Shown here piece after piece: positions 25,583 to 35,500 of a DNA stretch of 64,000 nucleotides; the first letter of the stretch is position 1, and every line of letters begins with the position of its first letter. The DNA is taken from positions 2,728,001 through 2,792,000 of the forward strand of contig NZ_JAEACF010000001.1 of assembly GCF_016401385.1 (NCBI RefSeq), in the 5' to 3' direction. Source of the stretch: Fictibacillus halophilus (GTDB lineage: Bacteria; Bacillota; Bacilli; Bacillales; Fictibacillaceae). Both the position numbers and the translations under genes were made by a program. The notes under the pieces are model-generated. The model made no database searches, had not been told where the DNA came from, and saw nothing but the letters and a program-made list of their open reading frames with translations.

Positions 25583-26314
25583 TCAACGTACCTTTACCCA
25601 ACCATTCTTGATCGCCTCAACAACAGCCTGCGTACGATCATTCACATTCATCTTCTGAAGAATATTACTCACATGGTTCTTAACCGTCTTCTCACTAATA
25701 TAAAGCTCTTCCCCAATCGTACGGTTGCTACGTCCATCCGCCAACAACTGAAGAACCTCACACTCACGACGCGTTAAAATATGAAGTGGTTTACGGTACT
25801 CTACCTCAACAAAACCAGCTTTGTTTTGCTGTGTTTTATTCGTCGTTGATAAACGACGAAATTCGTTCAACAGGTTATACGTAATCTTCGGGTGGAGATA
25901 AGCTCCACCATCCGCAACGACACGAACGGCTTCAATCAATGAATCAGCATCCATCTCTTTTAGGAGGTAACCAGATGCACCCGTTTGAACAGCATGTGAC
26001 ACATACGTCTCATCATCGTGGATTGAAAGGATAATAACCTTCGTATCAGGAGACTTTTCAACCAAACGACGGGTTGCTTCAACACCGTTAATGTTTGGCA
26101 TATTGATGTCCATCAACACCACATCCGGATTATGGTCGCGGACAATATTTTCCGCTTCAGAGCCATCGTCACCTTCAGCAACAACAGAGAATTGATCTTC
26201 CATATCTAGAATACGTTTAACTCCTTCACGGAACAAACGATGGTCATCGATAATAGCTATTCTTGTTTTCTCAGGTGCTGAGGCGTTATTTTCGTACACA
26301 TTAACATTATTCAT
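25583..26314 (-). CDS. degU: Two-component response regulator DegU
   Basis: 243 residues. The receiver domain has [13 protein letters not shown] and the phospho-Asp in [10 protein letters not shown]; the LuxR-type HTH is [20 protein letters not shown]. It governs exoenzymes, competence, motility and biofilm genes according to its phosphorylation by DegS, encoded 12 nt upstream. About 14 residues longer than B. subtilis DegU because of an N-terminal extension ([15 protein letters not shown]). AGGAGGG precedes the ATG. The DegU-controlled motility and competence genes lie in the neighbouring 20 kb. Confidence 0.96.
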   Translation of the reverse strand: MNNVNVYENNASAPEKTRIAIIDDHRLFREGVKRILDMEDQFSVVAEGDDGSEAENIVRDHNPDVVLMDINMPNINGVEATRRLVEKSPDTKVIILSIHDDETYVSHAVQTGASGYLLKEMDADSLIEAVRVVADGGAYLHPKITYNLLNEFRRLSTTNKTQQNKAGFVEVEYRKPLHILTRRECEVLQLLADGRSNRTIGEELYISEKTVKNHVSNILQKMNVNDRTQAVVEAIKNGWVKVR

Positions 26315-26326
26315 GTGTGAACCCTC

Positions 26327-27475
26327 CTAGTCTTGAATGGGAATTTGAATGTAAACACTTGTACCGAAGTTTATGCGGGATTTCACTTTTAAAGTTCCTT
26401 CGAGCAGTTCGACCCGCTCTCTCATCCCCATCATGCCAAAGGAATTTGATTTTGTAGGCTGTGTCATATCGAATCCTTTGCCATCATCTCGGATATATAA
26501 AGAAATAAACTTTTGAGTAAACTCAAGTTTAACCTCAATCAGATTTGCTTCAGAGTGTTTAACGGCATTGCTTACCGACTCTTGAATCAAACGGAAAATC
26601 GCAATCTCCATCTTATTCGGAAACCGTCGAGTCTGACCAAGCGCATGAAGCTCAACCTCTATGCCTGTACTTTCTTTAACATTTCGTAAATATTTGTCTA
26701 ATGTCGGAACGATACCAAGATCATCTAGAGCCATCGGTCGCAGATCGTAAATAATTCTACGTACCTCTTTCAAGGAATTTCGGACCATAACCCGTAAATC
26801 TTTTATTTCAACACGAGCTGCCTCAGTTCCTTTTTCTACAAATATTTTCTCTAACAGTTCTGAACGAATAAGGACATTCGCCATCAATTGAGCTGGACCG
26901 TCATGGATTTCACGTGAGACCCGTTTACGCTCTTCTTCTTGGGCTTCTATGATTTGAAGTCCAAACTCTTGTTTTTGCTGAGCGTTTTGAACGAGTTCGT
27001 TAATTTTTCTTAAATCACCGTTAAGATAATTTAAAACAACAGAAATCTGACCTGCCAGAGACTCAGCTTTTTGAACCGTTTCGTTCAATGCGCCAATTCT
27101 CCGCTCGAGCTCATCTCTTTTCTCCCGAAGCTGCTTCTCTGTTTGCCGGATGATGGATAGTTCAATCTGATACTTATTGGCATTCTCATACGCATCTCGA
27201 ATATCAGATTCACTATACCTTTGAAAATGCTTGCTAACCTCTGCCAGTCGAGTTCGTGCTAGCTTTGCGTATTCCTCAGTGCGGTCAGATTTATGAATGA
27301 CTTCAATGACCTGCTGCTTCACTAACTCAAGCTCGCGCCGCAGCTGCTGAAACTCTTGGCGAGAATGTTCACTGATCTCGAAGATTTGCGATTGGCTTGC
27401 TGTAACTGTATCGATGGTCTGATTTAGTATTCCGTCCAACAAATGTGGATCTATCGTTAACTTAGCTGCAGTCAT
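26327..27475 (-). CDS. degS: Sensor histidine kinase DegS
   Basis: 382 residues starting MTAAKLTIDPHLLDGILNQT; GGGGGA lies 7 nt before this ATG, which beats an in-frame start five codons upstream. It is cytoplasmic, with no membrane segments. A long N-terminal coiled coil (residues 25-180) precedes HisKA_3 with phospho-His in SREIHDGPAQLMAN and a HATPase (ESVSNAVKHS, DDGKGFD, GMMGMRERV). DegS phosphorylates DegU and acts on cellular state rather than an external ligand. Length matches the 385-residue B. subtilis enzyme. Confidence 0.96.
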   Translation of the reverse strand: MTAAKLTIDPHLLDGILNQTIDTVTASQSQIFEISEHSRQEFQQLRRELELVKQQVIEVIHKSDRTEEYAKLARTRLAEVSKHFQRYSESDIRDAYENANKYQIELSIIRQTEKQLREKRDELERRIGALNETVQKAESLAGQISVVLNYLNGDLRKINELVQNAQQKQEFGLQIIEAQEEERKRVSREIHDGPAQLMANVLIRSELLEKIFVEKGTEAARVEIKDLRVMVRNSLKEVRRIIYDLRPMALDDLGIVPTLDKYLRNVKESTGIEVELHALGQTRRFPNKMEIAIFRLIQESVSNAVKHSEANLIEVKLEFTQKFISLYIRDDGKGFDMTQPTKSNSFGMMGMRERVELLEGTLKVKSRINFGTSVYIQIPIQD

Positions 27476-27665
27476 GTAAATTTCCCCCAATTAAAACGAT
27501 AAAGAAGTGTACCCGGAAGTTCTAGAACCATCTTGCCTAATTTATATATAGGCCTTACTACCCAACTAGACGAATCATATTGCGAAGACATTAATCCTTC
27601 TAATATACTACATTCGCCAAGATGTGGAATTTTATGACTTTTCTTGCTAAAAATTTTTTAAGAAT

Positions 27666-27694
27666 TTGAATGCTTTTTATAATCACCTTATAAT
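27666..27694 (+). promoter_or_regulatory. Sigma-A promoter for yvyE
   Basis: TTGAAT, exactly 17 nt, TATAAT, about 95 nt before the yvyE ATG. The intergenic region between divergent degS and yvyE (27476-27788) holds no gene. Confidence 0.75.
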
Positions 27695-27788
27695 GAAGGA
27701 TAACACGATACACTGGAAGAATGAAGATTATTCGACAAATTTGACATCAAATTCTTAATATTCACTACTTAAAGGAGTTTTACCCATT

Positions 27789-28421
27789 ATGCTTGCCAAT
27801 TATCTTACCGTGAAAAACGAAGGGCAACACGAGATCGTGATTGAAAAATCCCGTTTTATTGCTCATATCGCACGAGCTATAACTGAAGAAGAAGCTCAAG
27901 AGTTTATCCAAAAAATCAAAAAAGAACATAACAGCGCTACACATAATTGTTCAGCATACTTGATAGGAGAAACAGACAATATTCAAAAAGCGAACGATGA
28001 CGGTGAACCGAGTGGTACAGCAGGTGTTCCGATGTTAGAAGTACTCAAAAAACGGGAATTGAAAGACACAGTTGCTGTTGTCACACGTTACTTCGGCGGA
28101 ATCAAATTAGGAGCTGGAGGACTTATCCGTGCATACGGCAAATCTGTTTCAGAAGGCCTCAACCACATTGGCGTTGTAGAACGTCAACTTCAACAGATCG
28201 TTCACATCACCGTCGATTATACGCTTCTCGGAAAAATGGAGAACGAACTGCGCAACTCTGTCTACCCCATCAAAGAGTTGAATTACATGGAAAAAGTGGA
28301 GATTCAAATGTATGTTCCGATAAAAGAAAAAGAAACATTTAAAGAATGGATTATCGACCTTTCAAACGCACAAAGTGAGATTGTTTTTGGTGAGCAAGAA
28401 TATTTAGAAAAGAACATTTGA
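27789..28421 (+). CDS. yvyE: YigZ/IMPACT family protein YvyE
   Basis: 210 residues. The conserved IMPACT block KANDDGEPSGTAGVPMLEVL and TRYFGGIKLGAGGLIRAY are present, followed by a C-terminal DUF1949 domain. Family members are linked to translation or proteolysis control (the eukaryotic IMPACT homologue inhibits GCN2), but the bacterial role is unclear. Start ATG behind AAAGGAG. In B. subtilis the gene is likewise divergent from degS. Confidence 0.92.
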   Translation: MLANYLTVKNEGQHEIVIEKSRFIAHIARAITEEEAQEFIQKIKKEHNSATHNCSAYLIGETDNIQKANDDGEPSGTAGVPMLEVLKKRELKDTVAVVTRYFGGIKLGAGGLIRAYGKSVSEGLNHIGVVERQLQQIVHITVDYTLLGKMENELRNSVYPIKELNYMEKVEIQMYVPIKEKETFKEWIIDLSNAQSEIVFGEQEYLEKNI

Positions 28422-28619
28422 AAATTCCTAGACATTTTTGCCTATTTTCAACAAAATGTAACAAAAATTTTATTGCTATTTTCCTGTTCCTCTCTTAACA
28501 TTAAACTATTGCCAAAAAATTACGGTTATTTTGACGCCAACATTATATATAATTGGTACGAAAGATTTATACTATGGGTATAGACCCTCATTTCTTGAAC
28601 TTAAAGGAGTTTTTTCCAT

Positions 28620-29666
28620 ATGAATAGAAAAGCAATGCGCAGTAGGAGAAAAAGACGCCGTCGAATTCTCTTCATCCTTGTTCCTATACTCGTAGTTATT
28701 CTAGCTTCAGTAGGATATGGATCGTATCTTACGTATAAATTAGCGAACGCAACGTCTAATGCAAGTGAGGAATTAGGGCGTGGCGAAAAATCAGACAAAC
28801 GTGAACAAGCCGTTGATCCGTCCGAAGATCATTTCTCGGTATTGTTGGCGGGAGTCGATGATAGTTCAAAACGTGGGTTTAGTGCAAATGGGGGCTATAA
28901 AGGTGTTCGTTCAGATGCACTTATATTAGCAACATTTAACCGCGAAGATAAATCAGTCAAAATGGTAAGTTTGCCGCGTGACTCAAAAGTTGAGATTCCT
29001 GGTCACAGAAATACAGACCGAATCGCACATGCTCACTCCTATGGAGGTATGGACTTAACTGTAGAAACTGTTGAAGACTTGTTTGATGTACCAGTCGATT
29101 ATTATGTGAAATTAAACTTTGATGCTTTCCTTGAGATCATTGATGCTCTAGGTGGCGTAGAAATAAATGTTGAAAAAGAAATCACGGAACAAAACAGTAA
29201 GGACGAAGCAGGAGCTATCCACCTTGAACCTGGTGTACAGGAATTATCTCCAGAGGAAGCACTTGCTTATGCACGAACGCGTAAGCTCGATTCTGACATA
29301 TATCGTGGCGATCGTCAGAAACAATTAGTAGAAGCCATCATTAAAAAGTCAGCATCTATGGAATCTATTCCGAAGTATGGAACAGTGATCGACACAGTTG
29401 GTGACAACATGGCGACAAACTTTACGTTCGGAAATATCTTGGCACTGTTCAAGTACGCAAAATCAATCGATACAATTGAGAACTTGAAACTTGAAGGAAC
29501 AGATGACACAAGTACTGGTGCTTACTACTATCAGCTTGATGAATCTTCTGTTGATGAGATTTCTGAACAGCTTAAGTCTCACTTGGAGCTACCAGGCTAC
29601 AACTATGATCCGAATAGCTCTGAAAACACAAGCGAAGATTCAGAACAAGATACAGCTACAGAATAA
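28620..29666 (+). CDS. tagU: LytR-CpsA-Psr family glycopolymer ligase
   Basis: 348 residues. A basic cytoplasmic start (MNRKAMRSRRKRRRR), one membrane segment (residues 16-38), then an extracellular LCP domain with VRSDALILATF, VSLPRDSKVEIPG and YARTRKLDSDIYRGDRQ, which carry the pyrophosphate-binding arginines. LCP enzymes transfer undecaprenyl-linked polymers (wall teichoic acid or secondary wall polymer) onto peptidoglycan. The leader AAAGGAGTTTT resembles that of yvyE. The tagO/tagA/csaB group 9 kb away suggests a pyruvylated wall polymer as substrate. The tail is acidic and disordered. TagU is the nearest named relative; LytR-type naming is equally possible. Confidence 0.9.
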   Translation: MNRKAMRSRRKRRRRILFILVPILVVILASVGYGSYLTYKLANATSNASEELGRGEKSDKREQAVDPSEDHFSVLLAGVDDSSKRGFSANGGYKGVRSDALILATFNREDKSVKMVSLPRDSKVEIPGHRNTDRIAHAHSYGGMDLTVETVEDLFDVPVDYYVKLNFDAFLEIIDALGGVEINVEKEITEQNSKDEAGAIHLEPGVQELSPEEALAYARTRKLDSDIYRGDRQKQLVEAIIKKSASMESIPKYGTVIDTVGDNMATNFTFGNILALFKYAKSIDTIENLKLEGTDDTSTGAYYYQLDESSVDEISEQLKSHLELPGYNYDPNSSENTSEDSEQDTATE

Positions 29667-29697
29667 TGTTTACAATATCTTCACAAAATCTTAGTTT

Positions 29698-29727
29698 AGC
29701 TTCCCTATCTACAGGGAAGCTTTTTTT
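29698..29727 (+). terminator. Terminator of the LCP gene
   Basis: AGCTTCCCT / AGGGAAGCT with a 6-nt loop and seven T, 30 nt after the stop codon. Confidence 0.9.
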
Positions 29728-29885
29728 GTATGCTTTTTAAAGAGGTAACTTAAATTGGAAACGATATGGAAATAAGTGTGTGTTTAACTATCCCAATAAA
29801 TCATGTTACACTTACGAACGTTGTAGTTATGAAATTTAATCTCTGAAAAAGATATACCATGCAATTATTAATCGAGGTGAAAGTC

Positions 29886-31055
29886 ATGAATAACAACACA
29901 TTGCAAGAGAGACCAAAACAAATTCGTGAAATTTACCTGGTCCGCGCATTGGCGATCATCGGTGTAATTATGGTTCACTCCACTTCCGGAGTTGTCGCAT
30001 CATTCAATACTGATTCATCGCTTTACGGTGTCTACAACTTTCTTAACATCTTCTTTAAGTTTGGAACACCGACTTTTATTTTCTTAAGTAGTTTTGTTTT
30101 ATTCTTTAACTACTATTACAAACCATTGACGAAAGAACGTATAACTGGCTTCTATAAGAAGCGTTTATTGTTCATTATCATCCCGTACTTGATTTTTTCA
30201 TTCTTGTATTTCGCCATGACAGCGAGCGTACAAGGTTATGCAAGTACAGGTGAGATGGCAAAGGCGTTCTTGATGGATTTCTTAACAGGTAAAGCGTACA
30301 CGCATTTATACTTTGTATTTATTTCTATCCAGCTTTATGTACTGTTTCCGTTTATCTTAATGTTCCTTAAAAAGTTCCCTAAAGTGACGAAACATACGAT
30401 CTGGATTGGATTTGTGCTTCAATGGACATTCGTACTGCTAAATCACTATTATTGGCAGTATTCGCTTAAAGGTAGTATTTCGTTCTCTTATATGTCTTAT
30501 TACTTCCTTGGAGCGTTTATCGGTATTCATTATCAACAGATTCACGATTACCTTGTTGTTACAAAAGAGAAATTATTCTCTAAGAAAGCATTAGTCTGGA
30601 TCCCACTTTGGGTGATCTGGGTCGCAGCATCTGCAGGCCACGTGGGAGTATGGTATGTCACTCGTGCGAATGGTGCGATGATTGATTCTAAGATCTATGA
30701 ATTGTTATGGAACGTACACACATTTACGTCGGCAATTGTCTTAATGCAGATTTCATATTGGTTATACAGACATCTTCATGAAAAAGTATTGAACGTTATG
30801 ATTCATTTAGGTGTTGTGTCGTTCGGTGTTTACTTGATCCATCCGATTCTCTTATTGATCGCACGTAAAGTTCTTGTAACAGGAGATCCTATTCTCTACC
30901 ATGTATCCGTTGCAGCGATGTTCTTATTCGCGTTGATTGGTTCATGGATTATTGTAGGAAATATTATGAGAATCAAGCAATCTTGGGTATTGTTCGGACC
31001 AAAACCGAAAAATCCTTATGTACCATCTAAAAAAGAAGCTGCTCAAGCTTCATAA
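29886..31055 (+). CDS. Acyltransferase-3 family membrane protein
   Basis: 389 residues starting MNNNTLQERPKQIREIYLVR; GAGGTG sits 6 nt before this ATG, so an in-frame ATG nine codons earlier is less likely. About ten membrane segments with the family start VRALAIIGVIMVHSTSGV containing the catalytic-region His. No extracytoplasmic SGNH domain. Such proteins move acetyl groups across the membrane for O-acetylation of envelope glycans. In B. anthracis comparable acetyltransferases flank the S-layer genes and modify the secondary wall polymer; the same role is an inference here. Terminator directly downstream. Confidence 0.82.
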   Translation: MNNNTLQERPKQIREIYLVRALAIIGVIMVHSTSGVVASFNTDSSLYGVYNFLNIFFKFGTPTFIFLSSFVLFFNYYYKPLTKERITGFYKKRLLFIIIPYLIFSFLYFAMTASVQGYASTGEMAKAFLMDFLTGKAYTHLYFVFISIQLYVLFPFILMFLKKFPKVTKHTIWIGFVLQWTFVLLNHYYWQYSLKGSISFSYMSYYFLGAFIGIHYQQIHDYLVVTKEKLFSKKALVWIPLWVIWVAASAGHVGVWYVTRANGAMIDSKIYELLWNVHTFTSAIVLMQISYWLYRHLHEKVLNVMIHLGVVSFGVYLIHPILLLIARKVLVTGDPILYHVSVAAMFLFALIGSWIIVGNIMRIKQSWVLFGPKPKNPYVPSKKEAAQAS

Positions 31056-31068
31056 TGGTAAGAATATG

Positions 31069-31099
31069 GAACTGACTCGACTCGAGTCAGTTCTTTTTT
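31069..31099 (+). terminator. Terminator of the acyltransferase gene
   Basis: GAACTGACTCGA pairs with TCGAGTCAGTTC almost without a loop, then six T. Confidence 0.9.
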
Positions 31100-31153
31100 G
31101 ATGTTTACGGCGTTTTAAGGTGGATGAATGGGGTGAATGTAGCCTTTCGGGTG

Positions 31154-31320
31154 ATGAATTTCACGAAAAAATGGATGAGGTGATGAATTCGGCCTCTCGG
31201 GCGAGATGAATTTCACGAAAAGGTATAATAATCTCACGAGAAATACAGATAATTTCACGAAAATTTATATAATCTCACGAAAATCATACATATACTCGCG
31301 AGTCGACACACCTCGACAAA
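31154..31320 (+). repeat. Phased TCACGA-box element, copy 1
   Basis: CACGA boxes begin at 31162, 31214, 31235, 31256 and 31276, then the variant CGCGA at 31297. The spacing of the last five is 21, 21, 20, 21. Boxes are of the form ATAATYTCACGAAAA. The array ends in CTCGCGAG and GTCGACACACCTCGAC, an inverted repeat. It lies between the convergent acyltransferase and FAD-oxidoreductase genes, 20 bp from the terminator of the latter. This copy has extra, diverged boxes at its left end. Confidence 0.9.
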
Positions 31321-31340
31321 TCACAGCTACCAACCCACAA

Positions 31341-31378
31341 AAAAAAAGCCAACACAGACATCAACGCCTGCATTAGCT
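31341..31378 (-). terminator. Terminator of FAD oxidoreductase 1
   Basis: Minus strand AGCTAATGCAG pairs with CTGTGTTGGCT (two G-U pairs), then a run of nine or more T; 9 nt beyond the stop. Confidence 0.75.
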
Positions 31379-31386
31379 TCATTCAC

Positions 31387-33273
31387 TTACATCTCTTTAA
31401 TTTTATTCAACACATGTCCAGCAAGATAATAACCTTCACTGCCTTTTAGCTGTGTTTCAGGTTTCACGCGCTTTTGCAAAACATCATCGATATAGCCTTT
31501 TTCAACTGCTACCTCCCATGCTTCACTTTCTGAAACTGAAACGCCATGAAGAGTTAGTAGCATGTGAGCAGCTTGCTGACCTGTGAGAATTTCTTTCCCT
31601 TTTTCATCAACGATTCTTTTCAAGTTTTTCATTTTATATTGATCAGCTTGTTCAGGAACCATTCGGTTGATCCCGTTTGTTAGCAAATTGCTGAATGAAA
31701 GTTCACTGATCGGCTTATTTACAGGAAATTCGTTCGTATATCCACCTACAACAAGTCCGTAGTTAATCAGTGGCTTCGTGTTCTCGTAGAACCATTCTCC
31801 CTTGTAAGGATAATCAGCTTCATACGCATAAAGGTTAGCACCTTTATCCTTCAATGTTTCTTGAAGAGTTTTGATCAATTCTTTATCCTTAGACATCTTA
31901 CGGAAAGATGTTTCATTCTTAATCGAGATTGCTGATGCAGCACCAGCTGCTTCTCCCAATGTCATTCCAGTTGGAACTACACGTGCACTTCCTGCTGCGA
32001 TGGAGCTGTAGCCCGCCGCTTTACTTGCAACCAGTAAGTTATCAACCTCTAGCGGAATTAATGAGCGGAACGGAACCGCATATTGCTCAGGTTTTGAAAT
32101 AACATAACCGTAATCACCAGGTGATGTCGCTTGTACGTCTACAGGATAAGCTCCGAATCCGATTGAATCCCAATGATCTTTGTTTTCCCAAATGTCTGTC
32201 ATAGGCAGTTGGTACTCGGTTTTAACATGTCTTGTCTCACGAACATATAACTCTGGAGGGAAGCTTTTAATTTCTGCTTTCTCAAAGCCAGGAAACTCTT
32301 TTTGAAGATACTTTAAAATATGTTTTGTTTCTTCTTTTCCAATCTCGATTGCTTTTTTCTTATCAGCTTCATCTAAACCATTGATCCCAAACACCTGTAA
32401 GGCATTGATATAGACGGATCCATCATCTTGACGTACAACGTTCAATCCACGTAGACGAGTCTGAGGATTAACGGGCTTATAATCATAGTGAAGGTCTGAG
32501 AACCCCCAAGCCACATTGCTCGTTACTTCCCCACCACCAAAAACACCGTCTTTTGCAGCTTTCTGAACCTTGTCCCAATCGATATTGCTAAAATGAATCA
32601 TGAGTGTAACGGCCATTTTACGATCTTCCAGACCAATGTCTGCTCCACCTTTAAAGAATGGCGCATTAGCAGCCGTCGCTAGATCTGCGTCTTGCGTTGC
32701 ATCGATAAAGCGCTTTGCAGAAACCGTTTTTTGATCTCCACTCTCATCAGTAAGTACTATCCCTGTGAGTGCTTTGTCTTTCATTACAACGTCATCCATC
32801 TTCGTATTTAAAGATAACGTCAGATTTTCTTCTTTTTGTACAAGCTGCATGAATGCAGTTTCAGCATCTTCTAGGTCAAATCCAATTCTGCTGCCAGTGA
32901 GTTTAAACCATTCTAAGAAAACACCTTGATTTGCCCATTTGCCGTTCTTATCATAGCTCACATCAAGGAAATTCAGTGCGCCATATGTAAATAGACCGCC
33001 TAGCCCGTCTCTATGTTCAATCAGCAACGTTTTAGAACCATTTCTTGCAGCAGAAACAGCGGCTGCCACACCTTCTGGCTCTCCTCCAACGACGATTACA
33101 TCGTATTCTTCTTGTATTTCTGGTGCTTCATATGGAACCACATCCATTTTTGCAACAGAAGTAGGATATGGATATATCTTTTTTATAAAAATGAACGCCA
33201 CTACCAGAACGATAAGCAATCCTCCCGATACAGCCCATCTCAACCAACCTTTGTTTTTCATTCCCCTCAACAT
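31387..33273 (-). CDS. Membrane-anchored FAD-dependent oxidoreductase with SLH-like tail (paralogue 1)
   Basis: 628 residues. One N-terminal membrane segment (residues 11-30) acts as an uncleaved anchor. A Rossmann FAD site EYDVIVVGGEPEGVAAAVSA follows, as in the FAD-dependent oxidoreductase family often called xanthan-lyase-like (PF12831). LIEHRDGLGGLFTYGALNFLD and the C-terminal flavin segment GYSSIAAGSARVVPTGMTLGEAAG are also present. The last 150 residues hold two SLH-like units (YKGEWFYENTKPLINYGLVV with a following GGYTNEF, and AWEVAVEKGYIDD). Reaction unknown. About 60% similar by eye to the protein at 55.5-57.3 kb, so it is a dispersed duplication. Start 33273 or the ATG at 33261, both near GAAGGA. 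Confidence 0.78.
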   Translation of the reverse strand: MLRGMKNKGWLRWAVSGGLLIVLVVAFIFIKKIYPYPTSVAKMDVVPYEAPEIQEEYDVIVVGGEPEGVAAAVSAARNGSKTLLIEHRDGLGGLFTYGALNFLDVSYDKNGKWANQGVFLEWFKLTGSRIGFDLEDAETAFMQLVQKEENLTLSLNTKMDDVVMKDKALTGIVLTDESGDQKTVSAKRFIDATQDADLATAANAPFFKGGADIGLEDRKMAVTLMIHFSNIDWDKVQKAAKDGVFGGGEVTSNVAWGFSDLHYDYKPVNPQTRLRGLNVVRQDDGSVYINALQVFGINGLDEADKKKAIEIGKEETKHILKYLQKEFPGFEKAEIKSFPPELYVRETRHVKTEYQLPMTDIWENKDHWDSIGFGAYPVDVQATSPGDYGYVISKPEQYAVPFRSLIPLEVDNLLVASKAAGYSSIAAGSARVVPTGMTLGEAAGAASAISIKNETSFRKMSKDKELIKTLQETLKDKGANLYAYEADYPYKGEWFYENTKPLINYGLVVGGYTNEFPVNKPISELSFSNLLTNGINRMVPEQADQYKMKNLKRIVDEKGKEILTGQQAAHMLLTLHGVSVSESEAWEVAVEKGYIDDVLQKRVKPETQLKGSEGYYLAGHVLNKIKEM

Positions 33274-33385
33274 CCTTCGTAACTAAAATTTAACATAAAA
33301 TTAGTATATCAGACAAAAATTACCCAGTATACAGCAATTTTTGTCGTTTTTTGGAGATTCTCATTTACAGAATATTGATATTTTC

Positions 33386-33415
33386 TTTACAAAAGAAAAG
33401 CTCAATAGTTATAAT
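33386..33415 (+). promoter_or_regulatory. Sigma-A promoter candidate for the LtaS-family gene
   Basis: TTTACA, 18 nt, TATAAT, 36 nt before the TTG start at 33451. The -10 is perfect; the -35 matches 5 of 6. Confidence 0.65.
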
Positions 33416-33450
33416 TTGTTAAAGGTGCGTTTAATTTCGGAGGTGCTGAT

Positions 33451-35337
33451 TTGCCATATAAAAAGGCTTCATTCTTTGGTACTCTTTTCTTCACATTTAC
33501 AGTTTCAATGCTTTTAAAAGCTATTTTTGTTCGTTTTTTATTATTTGAAGATATTAATTTTATAGATACTATTTCTTTAGAACTAAGTTATGTCCTTCTT
33601 TTTGCTTGTTTGATTGAGTTCATAGCTAACAATAAGGTTAAATTTAGTGTGTATCTTTCTTTAAACTTGCTGCTTTCAACCTTATTCTTTGGAATCACTG
33701 TTTACCACTCTTACTTCGGCAATATTCCAACTTATTATGCCCTAATGCAAGCTGGACAAGTAGGAGCTGTTAAAGACAGTGTAAATCAGCTCATTCAACC
33801 AGAATACTTTCTTTTTTATATAGACTTTATCGTGATGGCTATTCTTCTATTAACTAGAAAAATTCCCTTACAATCTAAATTTAAACTTTCAAGAAAAAAA
33901 CTGATCGCACCCATTTTAGGCATTTCGTTTGCTGTTTGTTTAGCTAACTTCTTTCTTCATAAAGATGAGATCATAACGGATTCCGCTGTTGCTGCTGAAA
34001 GTAAAGGGATTTTTAATTTTGAAGCACTCCAAGTGTATTACGGTCCAAATGGTGGCTTACCTCAAGCTGCTGCTTTTTCAGAAGCTGAGCTCCAAAATGA
34101 AAGAACCATACAGGATAAGATAAACGAAGTAAAAGGGATAACTGAAATCCCAGAATCTGAGCGTAATTACTTTGGTGCCGCCAAAGGTCGTAACCTCATT
34201 CTGATTCAATTTGAATCCATGCAAGATTTTCCGATCGGTTTGAAAATCGATGGCAAAGAAGTAACACCTAACATGAACAAGTTGTTAAACAATAGTTTTT
34301 ATTTCAACAATCTTTATCAGCAGACAGGAGCAGGTAACACATCTGATGCAGAATTCATCGCAAACACTTCGCTTTACCCTGCTGGAATGGTCGCTACTTC
34401 TACTTTTTTTGAGAGTAAGGCTTTTCCAAGTATGCCGAGGCTTTTACAAAAAGAAGGCTACGAGACGTTTACGCTGCATGCAGATAAAGTTGAATTTTGG
34501 AACCGAGTTGAACTTTATCCTTCGTTAGGATTTGATAAATATTATGAGTTAGATTTTTTTGGTAAAGAAGATTTGATCGGATTAGGTCCATCTGATGAAG
34601 TGATGTTTAAGAAAGGCATGCCACTTTTAACTGAGTTAAGAGACAAGAACAAACCTTTTTATGCACATTTCATCTCTATGACGAGTCATCATCCTTATGA
34701 AATTCCAGCTGAGAAAGACGTTTTTGAGTTACCGGAAGCGTACAAAAAGTCCATTGTCGGAAAGTACATTCAAGCAATTAGCTATAATGATATGGTTTTA
34801 GGGAAATTCATCAATCAGTTAAAAGCAGAAGGATTATGGGAAAACTCGGTATTGGCGTTTTACGGAGATCATATGGGCATGCACCATACGATGTTTAAAG
34901 AGAACGACCCTGAAATTTTAAAAGAGCTTCTTGGTCATGAATATACGAAAATCGATCGATTTAACGTACCTTTTGTGATTACAGCTCCTGGTATCACGGA
35001 TAACGGCATGACTTCTGATCAACTCGCAGGTCAGCTAGATATGATGCCAACACTCGCTAACTTGATGGGAGTTTCCTTAAACAATTATGTTCATTTTGGA
35101 CAAGATTTGTTAAATCATAAGGAAAACTTGATCGGAATGCGCTATTACATGCCCGCTGGATCTTTCTTTAATGGAGAAGTGGTGTTCCAGCCAGAAAAAT
35201 CGTTTGATGATGGTGAAGCTTTGATGCTTGAGACAGCAAAAAAGGTACCACATGCTCCATATAAAGAAGATTATGATCGAATATTAAAGTTATTAGGATT
35301 ATCTGACCAATATTTGAAGTCACTTCCAGATAAATAA
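33451..35337 (+). CDS. LtaS-family sulfatase-domain membrane enzyme (paralogue A)
   Basis: 628 residues, TTG start behind GGAGGTG. Five N-terminal membrane segments (to about residue 180) and a large extracellular alkaline-phosphatase-type domain. Catalytic Thr in GAGNTSDAEF; metal-binding residues in LIQFESMQD, LAFYGDHMGMHH and HFISMTSHHPYE. The family polymerises glycerol phosphate from phosphatidylglycerol (LTA synthase) or acts as a primase or transfers phospho-groups to other glycans. A second paralogue lies at 61-63 kb. Placed among wall-polymer genes, so a role in decorating that polymer is possible. Terminator 12 nt downstream. Confidence 0.85.
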   Translation: MPYKKASFFGTLFFTFTVSMLLKAIFVRFLLFEDINFIDTISLELSYVLLFACLIEFIANNKVKFSVYLSLNLLLSTLFFGITVYHSYFGNIPTYYALMQAGQVGAVKDSVNQLIQPEYFLFYIDFIVMAILLLTRKIPLQSKFKLSRKKLIAPILGISFAVCLANFFLHKDEIITDSAVAAESKGIFNFEALQVYYGPNGGLPQAAAFSEAELQNERTIQDKINEVKGITEIPESERNYFGAAKGRNLILIQFESMQDFPIGLKIDGKEVTPNMNKLLNNSFYFNNLYQQTGAGNTSDAEFIANTSLYPAGMVATSTFFESKAFPSMPRLLQKEGYETFTLHADKVEFWNRVELYPSLGFDKYYELDFFGKEDLIGLGPSDEVMFKKGMPLLTELRDKNKPFYAHFISMTSHHPYEIPAEKDVFELPEAYKKSIVGKYIQAISYNDMVLGKFINQLKAEGLWENSVLAFYGDHMGMHHTMFKENDPEILKELLGHEYTKIDRFNVPFVITAPGITDNGMTSDQLAGQLDMMPTLANLMGVSLNNYVHFGQDLLNHKENLIGMRYYMPAGSFFNGEVVFQPEKSFDDGEALMLETAKKVPHAPYKEDYDRILKLLGLSDQYLKSLPDK

Positions 35338-35348
35338 CCATAAGAAAA

Positions 35349-35380
35349 CCTCTGCCACGATTAATGGCAGAGGCTTTTTT
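35349..35380 (+). terminator. Terminator of LtaS-family gene A
   Basis: CCTCTGCCA / TGGCAGAGG stem, 7-nt loop, then GCTTTTTT. Confidence 0.9.
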
Positions 35381-35382
35381 GT

Positions 35383-35496
35383 GTAATTTCACGAATTTGT
35401 TTTGTATTCTCACGAAAATTTTAATAATCTCACGAGTTTTATCGATAATCTCACGAAAATGTACAATATACTCGCGAGTCGACACACTTCGACAAA
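35383..35496 (+). repeat. Phased TCACGA-box element, copy 2
   Basis: CACGA boxes start at 35390, 35411, 35431 and 35452, then CGCGA at 35473 (spacing 21, 20, 21, 21). Ends with CTCGCGAG and GTCGACACACTTCGAC. Lies between convergent LtaS-family gene A and csaB; the right end is 5 bp from the csaB terminator. Confidence 0.92.
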
Positions 35497-35500
35497 CTAA

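Noticed and set aside
25308..25777. Forward ORFs of 116 and 131 codons in the degU 3' region
   Set aside because: They read through the GC-rich hairpin repeat, a terminator and the antisense of degU; no translation signals or family.
31154..31320. CRISPR array
   Set aside because: Units are about 21 bp with an 8-12 bp core and no spacers of 30 bp or more; no cas genes are present. Phased binding boxes fit better.
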